Source: Symsagittifera roscoffensis
Lineage: Eukaryota; Xenacoelomorpha; Acoela; Convolutidae
DNA: 64,000 bases
Direction: 5' to 3'
NCBI RefSeq assembly: GCF_963678635.1
Contig: NC_087068.1
Span: 40,757,649-40,821,648, forward strand
Made by a program: the position numbers and the translations under genes. Position 1 is the first letter of the stretch. Each line of letters opens with the position of its first letter. A model generated the notes under the pieces. That model saw only the letters and a program-made list of their open reading frames with translations, did not search any database and was not told the DNA's origin. This document shows, in pieces, positions 25,101 to 31,700 of this stretch.

Positions 25101-26972
25101 ACAGAAGTCGAAAAATGAGAAAAATGTAATGAAAGATCATGGCGATTCGGAAATATTTTTTGACGACGTGATCAACTTTAACTCATCTGTGAAAAAAGTT
25201 GACATTTCGCCCCAGCCCAAAGAAGTTAACAGACTAAGACCGAAAAGTTTGACCCCACTGTTACCCCTGAAGAGGTCAAATAAAAGCAAGAAAGAGGTCA
25301 TTTCAGAATTGGCCAATGAAAGTATTAACAGATTAGAAACCGGAAGTCTACCATCTTCAGTTAAGAACAGTCCTTGTTTGAAGAAGAAAAAAGGCTACTT
25401 GAGAACTAACTCGCACGTTCATTTTGGATCCGAGGAGCAATTGGAAGAAAGAGGTTGAAAAATTGATAGCAAATTTAAGCTCCTACTCGTAAAAGCTAAA
25501 TGGAATTTTGGGAGACTGTTTTTTGGTTGAGAAAGATTTTACGTTTATTTACGAAGGAAAGGACCAACATACGAGAGCTGTTACAAGTTGGTTACGGAGA
25601 ACCGCTGTTGTTCCCCGATGAAGAAGTATATGCACGTTTTTGGTTGTTTTTCCGAGCTGTGGCATTTTGCCTCACCATCAAGCATTAAAGGAAACATTAA
25701 ATTGTGGTCTCCCAATTTTTGAAAGTGTCCATATTATGCAAAAATATCTTTTGTTTAAAGTAGAAGCTCAAATATGTAACTCAATACAGAAAGCGATCAT
25801 AAGATGCCGATGTACAGTCGCACGAACAGTAGCGGAGCGGGAAGTAGCGGCAGCTACGACAGCGTGCTTTCAGATGCGAAAGGAGCTATCTTTACGGGAG
25901 CTATGCTTAACGATATGTACAGAAATCGGTAACAAGACTGTGAAATGAGTCTCAGAACTAACATTAAGATTGGTTCAAAAATTTAAATCTGTCCTTGAAG
26001 TTGATCGCTGTCTGACCGTCATTTTAATCTCTCTATCGCTTATTTGGATCTGTTCCTGTTTAATCATATATTGCTATTTTTATTCAAATATAGCTTAGCT
26101 TAAGTTCTTGAATTCATTCCAGGTTAAGCAATTAATTAATGGTAAAGTATTTAGCTAGCAATGATGAAACATGGTAGAAAATAAAATACATGTCTAAGAT
26201 TTTTTGACTAATTTAATGATTTTCAGGCACGACGGTGGAGATATACACAAAATGAATCCGTTCGGACCCAAAAATACGTAAGCCAGTTTTGGATTGCGAT
26301 TTATAGCATAAGAAATAGATTATCATGACAAAAGATATCATAGCCAAATAAAGTGGGCAATTGTATGGCATGCTTCGAAAAAGGATATTTTTGGCCAAAG
26401 AGATCAATTGAGATCTTGATCGAGATCAAATGAAGAATCAGTTCACATATGAGGTTATAATTTTGAATGTGTATTTCTATTGGGTTTTCTTTTACAGTAG
26501 GCTTTTTGTGCATAAAATTGGTGCCATAAAGGGGATTTTCAAATTCATATATCATTTTTACTTAACAGAAGACTTATGGGAAACTTTAAAACATTATCAT
26601 AACCTACTAAAGCAGCCAGCAGCTAAGACTATCTGAACTCATGCTAAACTCAAACTGTCTTTCAGCTGCGTGCGAACTCTGTATGATTGTACTGGCGACC
26701 CAAATCGAGAAGAATTGTCATTCAATGCGAACCAAATCATAGTTAACGGTAACTTCATTTCCATTTCTCTTCAAACATCAAACGTCTATTTTGACCTCAA
26801 ATTGGTGCCAAGTTAGTGAATTAATTAACCCAGTTGTGTGTTTGCAGTCGTTCTTACTGATGAACCAGGATGGCTGAAGGGTACTCTTAATGGAAAAGAT
26901 GGTCTATTTCCAGCCAACTATTGTCAAGTCGTAGACCCTCTAGAATGTTTGAAGTTAAGTCCAGAACACTAG
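3706..26972 (+). CDS. GRAF/oligophrenin-family Rho GTPase-activating protein (BAR-PH-RhoGAP-SH3), 19 exons
   Basis: Spliced CDS with exons 3706-3883, 5890-5982, 6066-6127, 12512-12733, 18610-18763, 19042-19106, 19725-19988, 20889-20989, 21068-21149, 21236-21338, 21529-21750, 22026-22294, 23329-23600, 24480-24611, 24924-25453, 25790-25928, 26227-26277, 26666-26748 and 26848-26972. The sum is 3147 nt, exactly 1049 codons including TAG, with compatible phases at every junction. Domains: BAR about residues 13-255, PH 294-405, RhoGAP about 412-605, Ser/Pro-rich and basic linker 606-980, SH3 981-1040. Family members bend membranes with the BAR-PH unit, turn off RhoA/Cdc42 and bind proline-rich partners such as dynamin or FAK; that is family knowledge. 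The ATG follows an in-frame TAA at 3697-3699. Human GRAF and OPHN1 are about 760-815 residues, so this protein is longer, mainly in the GAP-SH3 linker. Intron 12 appears to be GC-AG. I am confident of the family but cannot choose between GRAF1, GRAF2 and OPHN1; the SH3 favours GRAF, since OPHN1 lacks one. Confidence 0.92.
4889..4933 (-). mobile_element. Solo Tc1-type MITE terminus
   Basis: TTTTGTCCGGTTAATTTAAA leading into TCAGCACTG, followed by TA at 4934-4935, is identical to the right end of the foldback element at 12907-13644. A matching left end was not found nearby, so this is a truncated or solo end. Confidence 0.7.
5013..5443 (+). repeat. Stem-loop family element (Helentron/SINE-like)
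   Basis: Begins near ACGCTAGCGAAC, contains GGTGCC.TTTTTGG and AATGAACCGAAAAAAGTTATTTG (shared with copies at 15985, 44350 and 51322). It then has a tRNA-like stretch with GTTCGAAGCC near 5324, and ends in the perfect stem-loop GCGAAGCGCAGCTTCGC at 5427-5443. Its 5' border is approximate. Confidence 0.6.
7571..8231 (+). repeat. Two tandem 290-bp tRNA-related repeat units with a 3' stem-loop
   Basis: TACAG(C/T)CAATGCTAAGGAT at 7571 recurs at 7861, a 290-bp period. Each unit has a box A-like TAGCGTAGAGG (7648-7658 and 7938-7948) and a box B-like GGTTAGAACC or GGTTATAACC (7689-7698 and 7979-7988), as in a pol III promoter. The second unit runs on through CAGTAGCGTTACCGGTCAT to a stem-loop GCGAAGTACAACTTCGC at 8215-8231. 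A third copy is at about 54700-55015 and a partial one at 45513-46034. Confidence 0.7.
8999..10458 (-). pseudogene. hAT-family transposase with BED zinc finger, decayed
   Basis: On the - strand the first segment (10458-9805) encodes a BED-type finger (WTCTCGK, then NLWNHKIAVH, the C..C..H..H pattern) and a hAT-like segment FCILMDGLSKGSTHYVALFA. In the same frame after a stop at 9805-9807 come VGCGSHRLNLA (near 9780-9750) and TRLSSTFDMIKR, both hallmark hAT motifs. Further in-frame stops are at 9733-9735 and 9580-9582. The C-terminal part (9532-8999, LLNQFTKLNSVTKALQ) is in another frame, so there is at least one frameshift. On the - strand a hAT-like end CAGGGGTGTTCAAA starts at 10754. At the other side CAGGGG at 8732 is a weak candidate; no 8-bp target duplication was seen. 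Not functional. Confidence 0.85.
11846..12286 (+). pseudogene. 5'-truncated non-LTR retrotransposon, 3' end of reverse transcriptase ORF
   Basis: The short frame ends (stop at 12080-12082) with NSLSYKIVKCFNLL, then LLPDNIE and SNFFKKFKGKL. This is the pattern of the RT C-terminus in CR1/Rex/Jockey-like LINEs (YK..K.WN.LP..I....S...FK..L). About 150 bp of possible 3' UTR follows, ending AATAAACGATTTGATTTGGTTTGG, like the short-repeat tail of such LINEs. The RT core and endonuclease are absent. The assignment rests on a short motif. Confidence 0.45.
12907..13644. mobile_element. Foldback MITE of Tc1/mariner type with TA target duplication
   Basis: Ends CAGTGCTGATTTAAATTAAC and its reverse complement, flanked by TA at 12905-12906 and 13645-13646. 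The inverted arms run some 350 bp each with few differences, for example TCAAATTGGGTTGAGTTTAG on the left near 12969 and CTAAACTCAACCCAATTTGA on the right near 13564. CAGTGCTG and TA duplication are typical of Tc1 elements. No transposase frame, so non-autonomous. Confidence 0.9.
13735..13816 (+). tRNA. tRNA-Leu (anticodon UAG)
   Basis: An 82-nt type II tRNA. Acceptor stem GGCAAGT pairs with ACTTGTC (one G-U), the D-arm includes box A TGGCCGAGTGG at 13742-13752, and the anticodon stem CTAGG/CCTAG frames loop TTTAGGC with TAG at 13769-13771. A variable arm TATCTTCGGATG follows, with box B GGTTCGAAACC at 13795-13805 and discriminator A. No intron and no genomic CCA. A TTTT run at 13821-13824 is the likely pol III terminator. 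It lies in sense orientation inside intron 4 of the GRAF-like gene, 90 bp after the foldback MITE, and looks functional. Confidence 0.94.
14932..15318. mobile_element. Non-autonomous CAG-ended transposon copy
   Basis: Starts near CAGGCGGGGATC, has a 16-nt G run at 14954-14969 and ends CCCCCCTAAATCCGCTACTG. The interior (GTCGACCAAATTGATTTT, GAGCTCTCCCAAA, GGATATCTCAAAATAGTACA, GGGGACCATTTGGGTCG) recurs at 59545-59875 and partly at 27420-27560 and 47405-47620. CAG..GCGGAT ends recall hAT-type MITEs; target duplications were not established. Confidence 0.65.
15349..15620 (+). repeat. R1 repeat, 3' truncated
   Basis: Begins AAGATTCGATGAACATAG, then TTTTTTTTTCAGGAAAAGTCT and AAAAGGAAGGCAAATTC, the conserved order of R1. 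The CGTTCATTGACTCTT end is missing. A second bare R1 start is at 14903. Confidence 0.6.
15985..16545 (+). repeat. Stem-loop family element
   Basis: Starts AACACTTGCGAACCGAGTG, contains GGTGCCACTTTTGGGGCACC and TCAAATGAACCGAAAGAAGT. It ends with TCGCAAGTG followed directly by the imperfect stem-loop GCGAAGCTCAGCTTCAC... near 16529-16545. ACTTGCGA at the start and TCGCAAGT near the end are inverted copies. Confidence 0.65.
17640..18180 (+). repeat. Long dispersed repeat, copy 1
   Basis: TTTCGCTTAAAAACATTATT, ATTCCGGCCTATTTTTTATG, then ACAAGAAGGTTGAACGAACAGTAATTTGGG and GCTCGGCGTGATGTAA occur in the same order at about 27785-28290. Similarity extends over some 500 bp with small indels. No coding capacity; class unknown. 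Confidence 0.7.
19159..19665 (+). repeat. R1 repeat in intron 6 of the GRAF-like gene
   Basis: Near full length: AAGAGTAATGAACATAGTG at the start, AAAAGGAAGGCAAACTCCAC and TCAAATTGGGTTGATTTTA inside, GCGTTCATTACTCTTTTCCAA at the end, about 60 bp before exon 7. Confidence 0.7.
19725..21149 (+). CDS. GRAF-like exons 7-9: BAR-PH linker and PH domain
   Basis: Exon 7 gives a helical linker, then KQGYLWVYDT, the first PH strand (family: MEGYLYVQEK), and SSKYFCQYRNKERQL for the second and third strands. Exon 8 gives VKQCCRRATSESERQFLFDL, matching the family KSCTRRKTDSIEKRFCFDV. Exon 9 gives LTMQAQSNEDRAQWLNVMEG, matching ITMQALSEEDRRLWMEAMDG, with the invariant Trp of the last helix. The domain spans about residues 294-405. 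An R1 repeat lies just upstream of exon 8 and ends within about 10 bp of its polypyrimidine tract and acceptor. Confidence 0.9.
20368..20884 (+). repeat. R1 repeat abutting exon 8 of the GRAF-like gene, with a TA microsatellite
   Basis: Starts AAGGGTCCATGAACGTAG and ends GCGTTCATTGACTCTTTTCC, then a CCAACTGTCTGTTGG hairpin, only a few bases before the acceptor at 20887-20888. A (TA)n tract lies at about 20515-20537. Another R1 3' end fragment is at 20326-20356. Confidence 0.7.
21236..22294 (+). CDS. GRAF-like exons 10-12: RhoGAP domain
   Basis: Residues about 412-605. The arginine finger is kept as R451 in the segment ETEGPFRRPGG, where most family members have GLYRIVG. K492 in ALKRFLTELKEPLIPY is kept, but the position usually Arg four residues later is T496. 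The Asn of the NL.VVFGP motif is kept (N566 in MNAANLSTCVGTSLL), but FGP is replaced by VGT. Exon 12 gives INHVHSIIHQMPKNHFQAF and MEIKFVNQIVLLILNNYQQ, matching the last GAP helices. The domain stimulates GTP hydrolysis by Rho-family proteins in the family; changed residues around the active site make strength or target choice here uncertain. Confidence 0.88.
22295..23328 (+). other. Intron 12 of the GRAF-like gene, apparent GC-AG intron with an R1 repeat
   Basis: Exon 12 ends AACAG followed by GCAAGC at 22295, which fits a GC donor, and exon 13 starts after GATTTCAG at 23328. Joining them gives LNNYQQIFETTPEPF, which lines up with the GRAF sequence IENHEKIFNTVPD. Reading through instead adds ASQKSAGR and a stop at 22319-22321. 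No GT donor gives an equally good join. The intron carries an R1 copy at about 22424-22816. Confidence 0.75.
22424..22816 (+). repeat. R1 repeat in intron 12 of the GRAF-like gene
   Basis: TGAGTCGATGAACTTAGTTC at the start and TGCGTTCATTGACTCTTTTC with CCAACTGTCTGTTGG at the end. Interior AAATGTAAAGGTCACGAAAA as in other copies. Confidence 0.7.
23329..26277 (+). CDS. GRAF-like exons 13-17: long disordered GAP-SH3 linker
   Basis: Residues about 606-980. Exon 13 is rich in Ser, Ala and Arg (SASAESLVDG, RSSLKSHKSAPRPSS). Exon 14 is Ser/Pro/Asn-rich (SGSRIKNSPSAHQ, NNFTYSPIQNRP). Exon 15 (530 nt) is basic, with clusters KSKNEKN, RPKSLTPLLPLKRSNKSKK and CLKKKKGYLRTNS. Exon 16 is Gly/Ser-rich with YSRTNSSGAGSSGSYDS, and exon 17 is only 51 nt. 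Frames are open and phases close (TTG, CCT, GAA and CGG codons split over junctions), but I see no recognisable domain, so individual exon borders rest on splice consensus and frame. Exon 14 is the least certain. Read past the exon 15 donor, the frame meets TGA at 25456-25458. Confidence 0.72.
24238..24354. mobile_element. Small foldback element in intron 13
   Basis: TAAACCAGCCGAAGTAT at 24238-24254 is the perfect inverse of ATACTTCGGCTGGTTTA at 24338-24354. The 117-bp unit has no coding capacity. A related end is near 5497-5545. The remainder of intron 13 (23601-24479) shows nothing recognisable. Confidence 0.65.
26666..26972 (+). CDS. GRAF-like exons 18-19: C-terminal SH3 domain
   Basis: Exon 18 encodes CVRTLYDCTGDPNREELSF, with the ALYDY-type motif and the acidic RT loop. 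Exon 19 encodes DEPGWLKGTLNGKDGLFPA, then NYC, with the conserved Trp and the P..Y motif. Vertebrate GRAF has QEPGWLEGTLNGKTGLIPENYV, so the match is close. The domain spans about residues 981-1040 and ends eight or so residues before the TAG at 26970-26972. SH3 domains bind proline-rich peptides. Confidence 0.93.
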
Positions 26973-27784
26973 AATTTACCCATTTGTTGTCATCAAATTC
27001 GATTGGAATTCGACCTGTACGAGAAGAAATTGCTATTGTTTTGTACATAAATTACAAAAAGATGAAAACTTGGAGAATATTGAGTATTCGCGGGTAGAGT
27101 TATTGCTTTATAAATTTATTATTGTTCACTTTACTGTCTCTATACACTTTTGCCTTTAGATAAAAATTTACTTTCGCTTGTTATTTCGGATCAATCAATC
27201 ATGGATATAATTTAAGTTCTTGATAAAAACGTCATTATTTTACTAACGGAAAGCTGCATGTGTGCATGGTGAATATTGCTTAATTTGACGAGACTTTTAA
27301 AAAAGGAAATTCTGTTCTCAGGTGAGTAAAAAATAGAATCACATGTTGCATGTCTAGAATTTTTCGATGGTGGACTTTATCATACGTCAGTGTTAAATGG
27401 CTTTTAACATGGGTTGTTGGAGAAAGGCACAGGCGGATTTTCCAAAAAATTTTGTCGAAAATTTTTAGATAGCGACGAAATTGATTTTCCGAGCTCTGAA
27501 AGCGCGATAAGGACCTTATTCTGCATTGGATTAAAATGCTGCACCGCATGCAAGTTTTTGAAAAAAAAACAGCCCACAAAAAACTTACGTTTTTTTCAGG
27601 AAAATCTTAAAATTTTTTCACGCTCAATTGTGATTTTTCGCTGTTTGACTTGATTTCTTTTTTGATTCCACCCTCTCATAAACGCCCTTGATTAAACAAG
27701 CAATGTTGCTGCGCGCATTTTTCTATAATGTTGCTTTTAGTGTTGTGTTTACTCCTAGTTTTTAATTTTTTTCCTTGTTCGTGT

Positions 27785-28290
27785 TTGTTAGTTTTTTTTG
27801 TTTCGCTTAAAAATAATTCCTCGGTCAAAATTATTCCGGCCTATTTTTTTATCGGCTTAGTGGCCTGATTTTGGTTCGTTTCATTGTCGTATTTTTTAAT
27901 TCGGTTTAAAAAAATTTAATTTCTCATTTCTTCTAAATTTGTGGCTTCATAAATTTCGGTTGTTTTATGTCGGCTTAGTAGCTTCTTTTTGCGCCGTTTG
28001 ATGCGCAAAAAAGTTTTTGTTTGCTACTGTTTTTTGTTAAAAGTCTTGAAACATTCTTGAGGTAATTTTCGTTTATAAAATTCTTAAATAAAATTTAGAA
28101 CAACCTTCTTTTTAAATTACAAGAAGGTTAAATGAACAGTAATTTGGGTCATATAACCGGCTTTCTATTTGTAAAAGTTAGCTAACTCTTAGCTCATGCT
28201 CGGCGTGATGTAATAAATTGCTGTGGCTCTATATTTAAAAAAGCTGTTTGTTTTCTTTCAGTTTCTAAAATTTCAATTTTAAATTATGCA
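27785..28290 (+). repeat. Long dispersed repeat, copy 2
   Basis: Diverged second copy of the element at 17640-18180, in the same orientation: TTTCGCTTAAAAATAATTCC, ATTACAAGAAGGTTAAATGA and GCTCGGCGTGATGTAATAAA. Confidence 0.7.
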
Positions 28291-28309
28291 GCAGGGTTTC
28301 ACTCTGCTG

Positions 28310-28700
28310 TAATTTTGATTGAACCCAAAATCTCAGATTTGTGACGGTAGTTCTCAAAAAATGTCAATAAAACAAACAAAAAAATCAAAAATTTGACTTT
28401 TCCGAGGACCATAATTTTTGGTTTCCGAAAATTTTGAGAGTAGCCGCTTAAGAAAATGAGTTTCCCACAAACCGTTCTTTGAATTTAACCCAAAATATCA
28501 AATATGGCAGGGTAGTTGGCGAGAGTATTTAAAAAATTTCAAAAACTATCAAAAGTTTGACCATTCCGAGGGCCTTAATTTTATGTGTATAAAAATTTTG
28601 GGCATAGCTGCTCATGCAGGGAGCTTTTTTGAGAGGGGTAACTCATATTTGAGAGGCTATCTTCAGCTCATTTTCAAAAAGGGTTATCAATTGAAAGACA
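28310..28700 (-). repeat. Inverted copies of the ~165-bp monomer array
   Basis: ACCCAAAATCTCAGATTTGT at about 28324 and ACCCAAAATATCAAATATGG at about 28489 lie 165 bp apart. They read as the reverse complement of the monomer motif CTACC.TGCCAAATCTGAG in the array at 61290-62290. Confidence 0.55.
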
Positions 28701-31700
28701 TTCTACTCCATTGTGTGTCTGAATACTCCCCTTGACTCTCTTTTTACTTGACCCCTCTGTCTACAGCCTTCGAAAAATCTGTGGGGAGTATTTGAAATCA
28801 AATTTTTCGTGCCTCATCAGATAAGTAAATTCATTCAATATCAAACACATAGCTCCAGCTTTAGCTGGGTACCTAGTTATTTTTCAGCTAGACAAACGAA
28901 AGTTTTGGTTCATCTAGTTTTTTTTCAACGTTTAATTTTTTTTTCGATTTTTTTTGTTTGTGTTGCATCGCAAGTAGTGCAAAGCTGTGATAAAAAATGG
29001 ATTTTAGTTGTAAGATTTTCCGAGAGGGAATTTGTGCTCTCTAATAACGAAAGGACAAGCTAAAATTAAGTGTCATTTTGAAAAGTCAATAAACGAAGCG
29101 AAGACATTTATTTAGGTTGTTTGGTTTTCAGGAAAAAAGATCAAGCTAGAATTTGATTTTTCGTTCTTTGAATTTCCGCGATTTCTTTTTCACTTCAATT
29201 TCTTTTTCACTTCAATTTCTTTTTCACTTCAATTTCATTTGCTAGAATGAAGGGGTTGGGAGCAAAATTTCCAGCCAATTTGGACTATATCAGTGAAAGC
29301 GCCCGGGTGTATAAGTTTGGTATCATTATAAAACCCTTTTGATCGTAATTCAGAATTTTCAAAAAAAAATCAGAAACAACATCTGTGACGAAAAAAACGG
29401 GTGTAATAACTTCTCGATTTTCATAACAAACTTTACAAAAATTGGTGACATGATTCAATTTTGATAGCGCTCAATTCTATTCCAATGCAATTTTAAAGCA
29501 TAATTGGCGCTCATTCTGCAGTTTCTTGTCTAACGTAAACACCCTCTGATAAAATCATCAAAAATAATTAGAATTAATCTTTAAAACTTTCTCTGTTTTT
29601 GATTTTTGTGCTTTAAATCATTGTGATCGAAGCATATGTGCTACTTGCACAGCAACCAGCTATTCTTCACTAAGCTAACTCCTCGTTCTGTTAAAATATT
29701 ATTATACGGATAGAGAAATTAGATGAGAATCAAATGAAACGATAATCATAATAAAGCTGAATTGACCCGATCAAATTATTTTTTTATGAAACTGATTACT
29801 TAAGACGTTAATTTGAGATTTCTAAGAGTTTTTGAAATGCTAAAATTAAACAAAAGTGACAGGTAAAATTTGCATGCTATAAAAACCTTAGATCTGTTTT
29901 CTCATAATTCTTTGGCTTGTTTTCGTCTGGTTGATTTTTTTGTGCTCCTCTTTGCCGTTTTTGTTAATTACTAAATGCTTAGTGTTTTTTTTGTATCGAA
30001 AGTGACGAAGAGTATTTGTTGCTTTCGATTGCAACTATGGATTTGTTTTTTAGATCGTTGGATTTTTTAGGTCGACTTTTTGAGTAAATATCCAACTGCA
30101 CGAAATGCTTCTCTCTTCTAGTCTATGGAAGGATTTTAAATTGTTTGTTAATGAACACAAAACTGCTCGTATCAGGGCAAAGCCGTGAATGTTTCGACTC
30201 CATTTTAATGTCTAAAGAGTCCAAAAAAAAATTGAGAAAAGTTGAAATCATGTCCCACATGCTATGTAAAGGACAACGTGATATATTTCGCATATAGCCA
30301 TATTAAATAGACCAAAAAGCATGCCTCAATCCAATTTTATACCATCTTTAAGATGGATTAAATCTCAGCTGACGACGTAATGCACGAAACATATCGCGCG
30401 TTAATTGGCCTAACTGGCAACCTTTAAACCCCCAATAATTTAAGAAAAATGATGATAGGTAAAATATATGTTTTTTTAAATTTAAATTTGGGACATATAA
30501 TGGTACGAAAAGTTTCAGCCTCTAATCACAGAACGTATTTTGGACGCATCAGTGGCTATTATTGTGTGAAGCCTTAAATGAAACCTCGATCAAACAAGAA
30601 GTTAATTTAAAGGCGCACTGGCAGAGTGGCAATAGGACGATATTATGGAGCACCTATTCCGAAAACTTTTCATCAGTGTCGACTACAAGTGGCCTCGAAT
30701 GTGTCCGTTATTCAAACTACTTAAGAGTGCTGCAACATAATAAGCAATCACTACTTGACTACTTGAAATTTGAATCTTACGATCATTTTTTTTCACATTC
30801 CCAAGAAAATCAGATCTTGTCATTAATTGAAGTCATAATTCATATTGGAGCAATTACAGTCATGATTCAATCGGTATTTAAATCTTTTCGAGAAAAACGG
30901 TCTAAATTTTTTACTTTTCAGACTTCATTTTTACATTTGATGCAAGCAAGGAAAGTTAACAACTCTCCTCTTCTTCCGCCGACTCATGAAAGTATTTGAT
31001 TTTTTTAGCATTTTTTTTTGCAAATAATTGATTGGAAATTTTTTTGCCGCGTACACAACAGTCAACTATTTTTTTTCTTTCACGATGTTTTGCCCAAAGA
31101 TTGCTGTGTTGGACTTAAAGTGCTATTCTTACTGTAACCGACGTTTAATAGCTTTGAATATAGCTTCAAAATGAGTCGATTTGTTTTGCTGAGCTTGATT
31201 AAGTGTTAATGAAGACCCTTAATTAGATCATGTGTTTTTTGTTTCGACCATTGAAAATGGGGGGGAACTTTGTATTCGGTAGTGTTTGTTTTTTTTTTGC
31301 TTTTTTCCACGCAAAATGAGGTACCACAGATTGGACTGGGTTGAGCGATATATCATTTTAAAGCCCTTTCAGTTTTGAACGAAATAAAAAAAAGTTTGAA
31401 AAATGTTTATCAGTGACCAGAAAAACTGTTTAAAAATCTTGATTTTTGGTCTAATTTCGAGCTAAATAGTTAAGTAGTTAGTAATTGCAATAGCTTTTTT
31501 AAGCTTAAATTAAGCCGTTAGTTTTTCTCAAGTAAGGGTAGTTTTTAGAGTTTTTTAAAGCAATATTGGGAATCAAAAACTTGAAAATGCAAAAAAATGT
31601 CCCAAAAGATATTGAAATTTGATTTTTCATCTTTATTCGAGCAAATAAAGCAGGCGAGAAGGCTTAAAACAGCTGAATTATGCCTAATTTAAGACCTTAA

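Noticed and set aside
24901-25458. A stand-alone 185-codon gene
   Set aside because: It has no ATG at its start, there is a good acceptor at 24921-24923, and joining to exon 14 and exon 16 closes the frame. It is exon 15 of the GRAF-like gene.
28853-28878. Helitron 3' end (hairpin CCAGCTTTAGCTGG then GTACCTAGT)
   Set aside because: It looks right, but the copy at 39660 shares the sequence after CTAG, so the element does not end there in these two copies. Kept only as supporting context.
30562-30999. Open frame of 145 codons in the intergenic region
   Set aside because: It relies on a TTG start. Its product shows no family resemblance and its C-terminal half is low-complexity Phe-rich sequence like nearby repeat DNA. 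It could be a missed exon but cannot be supported.
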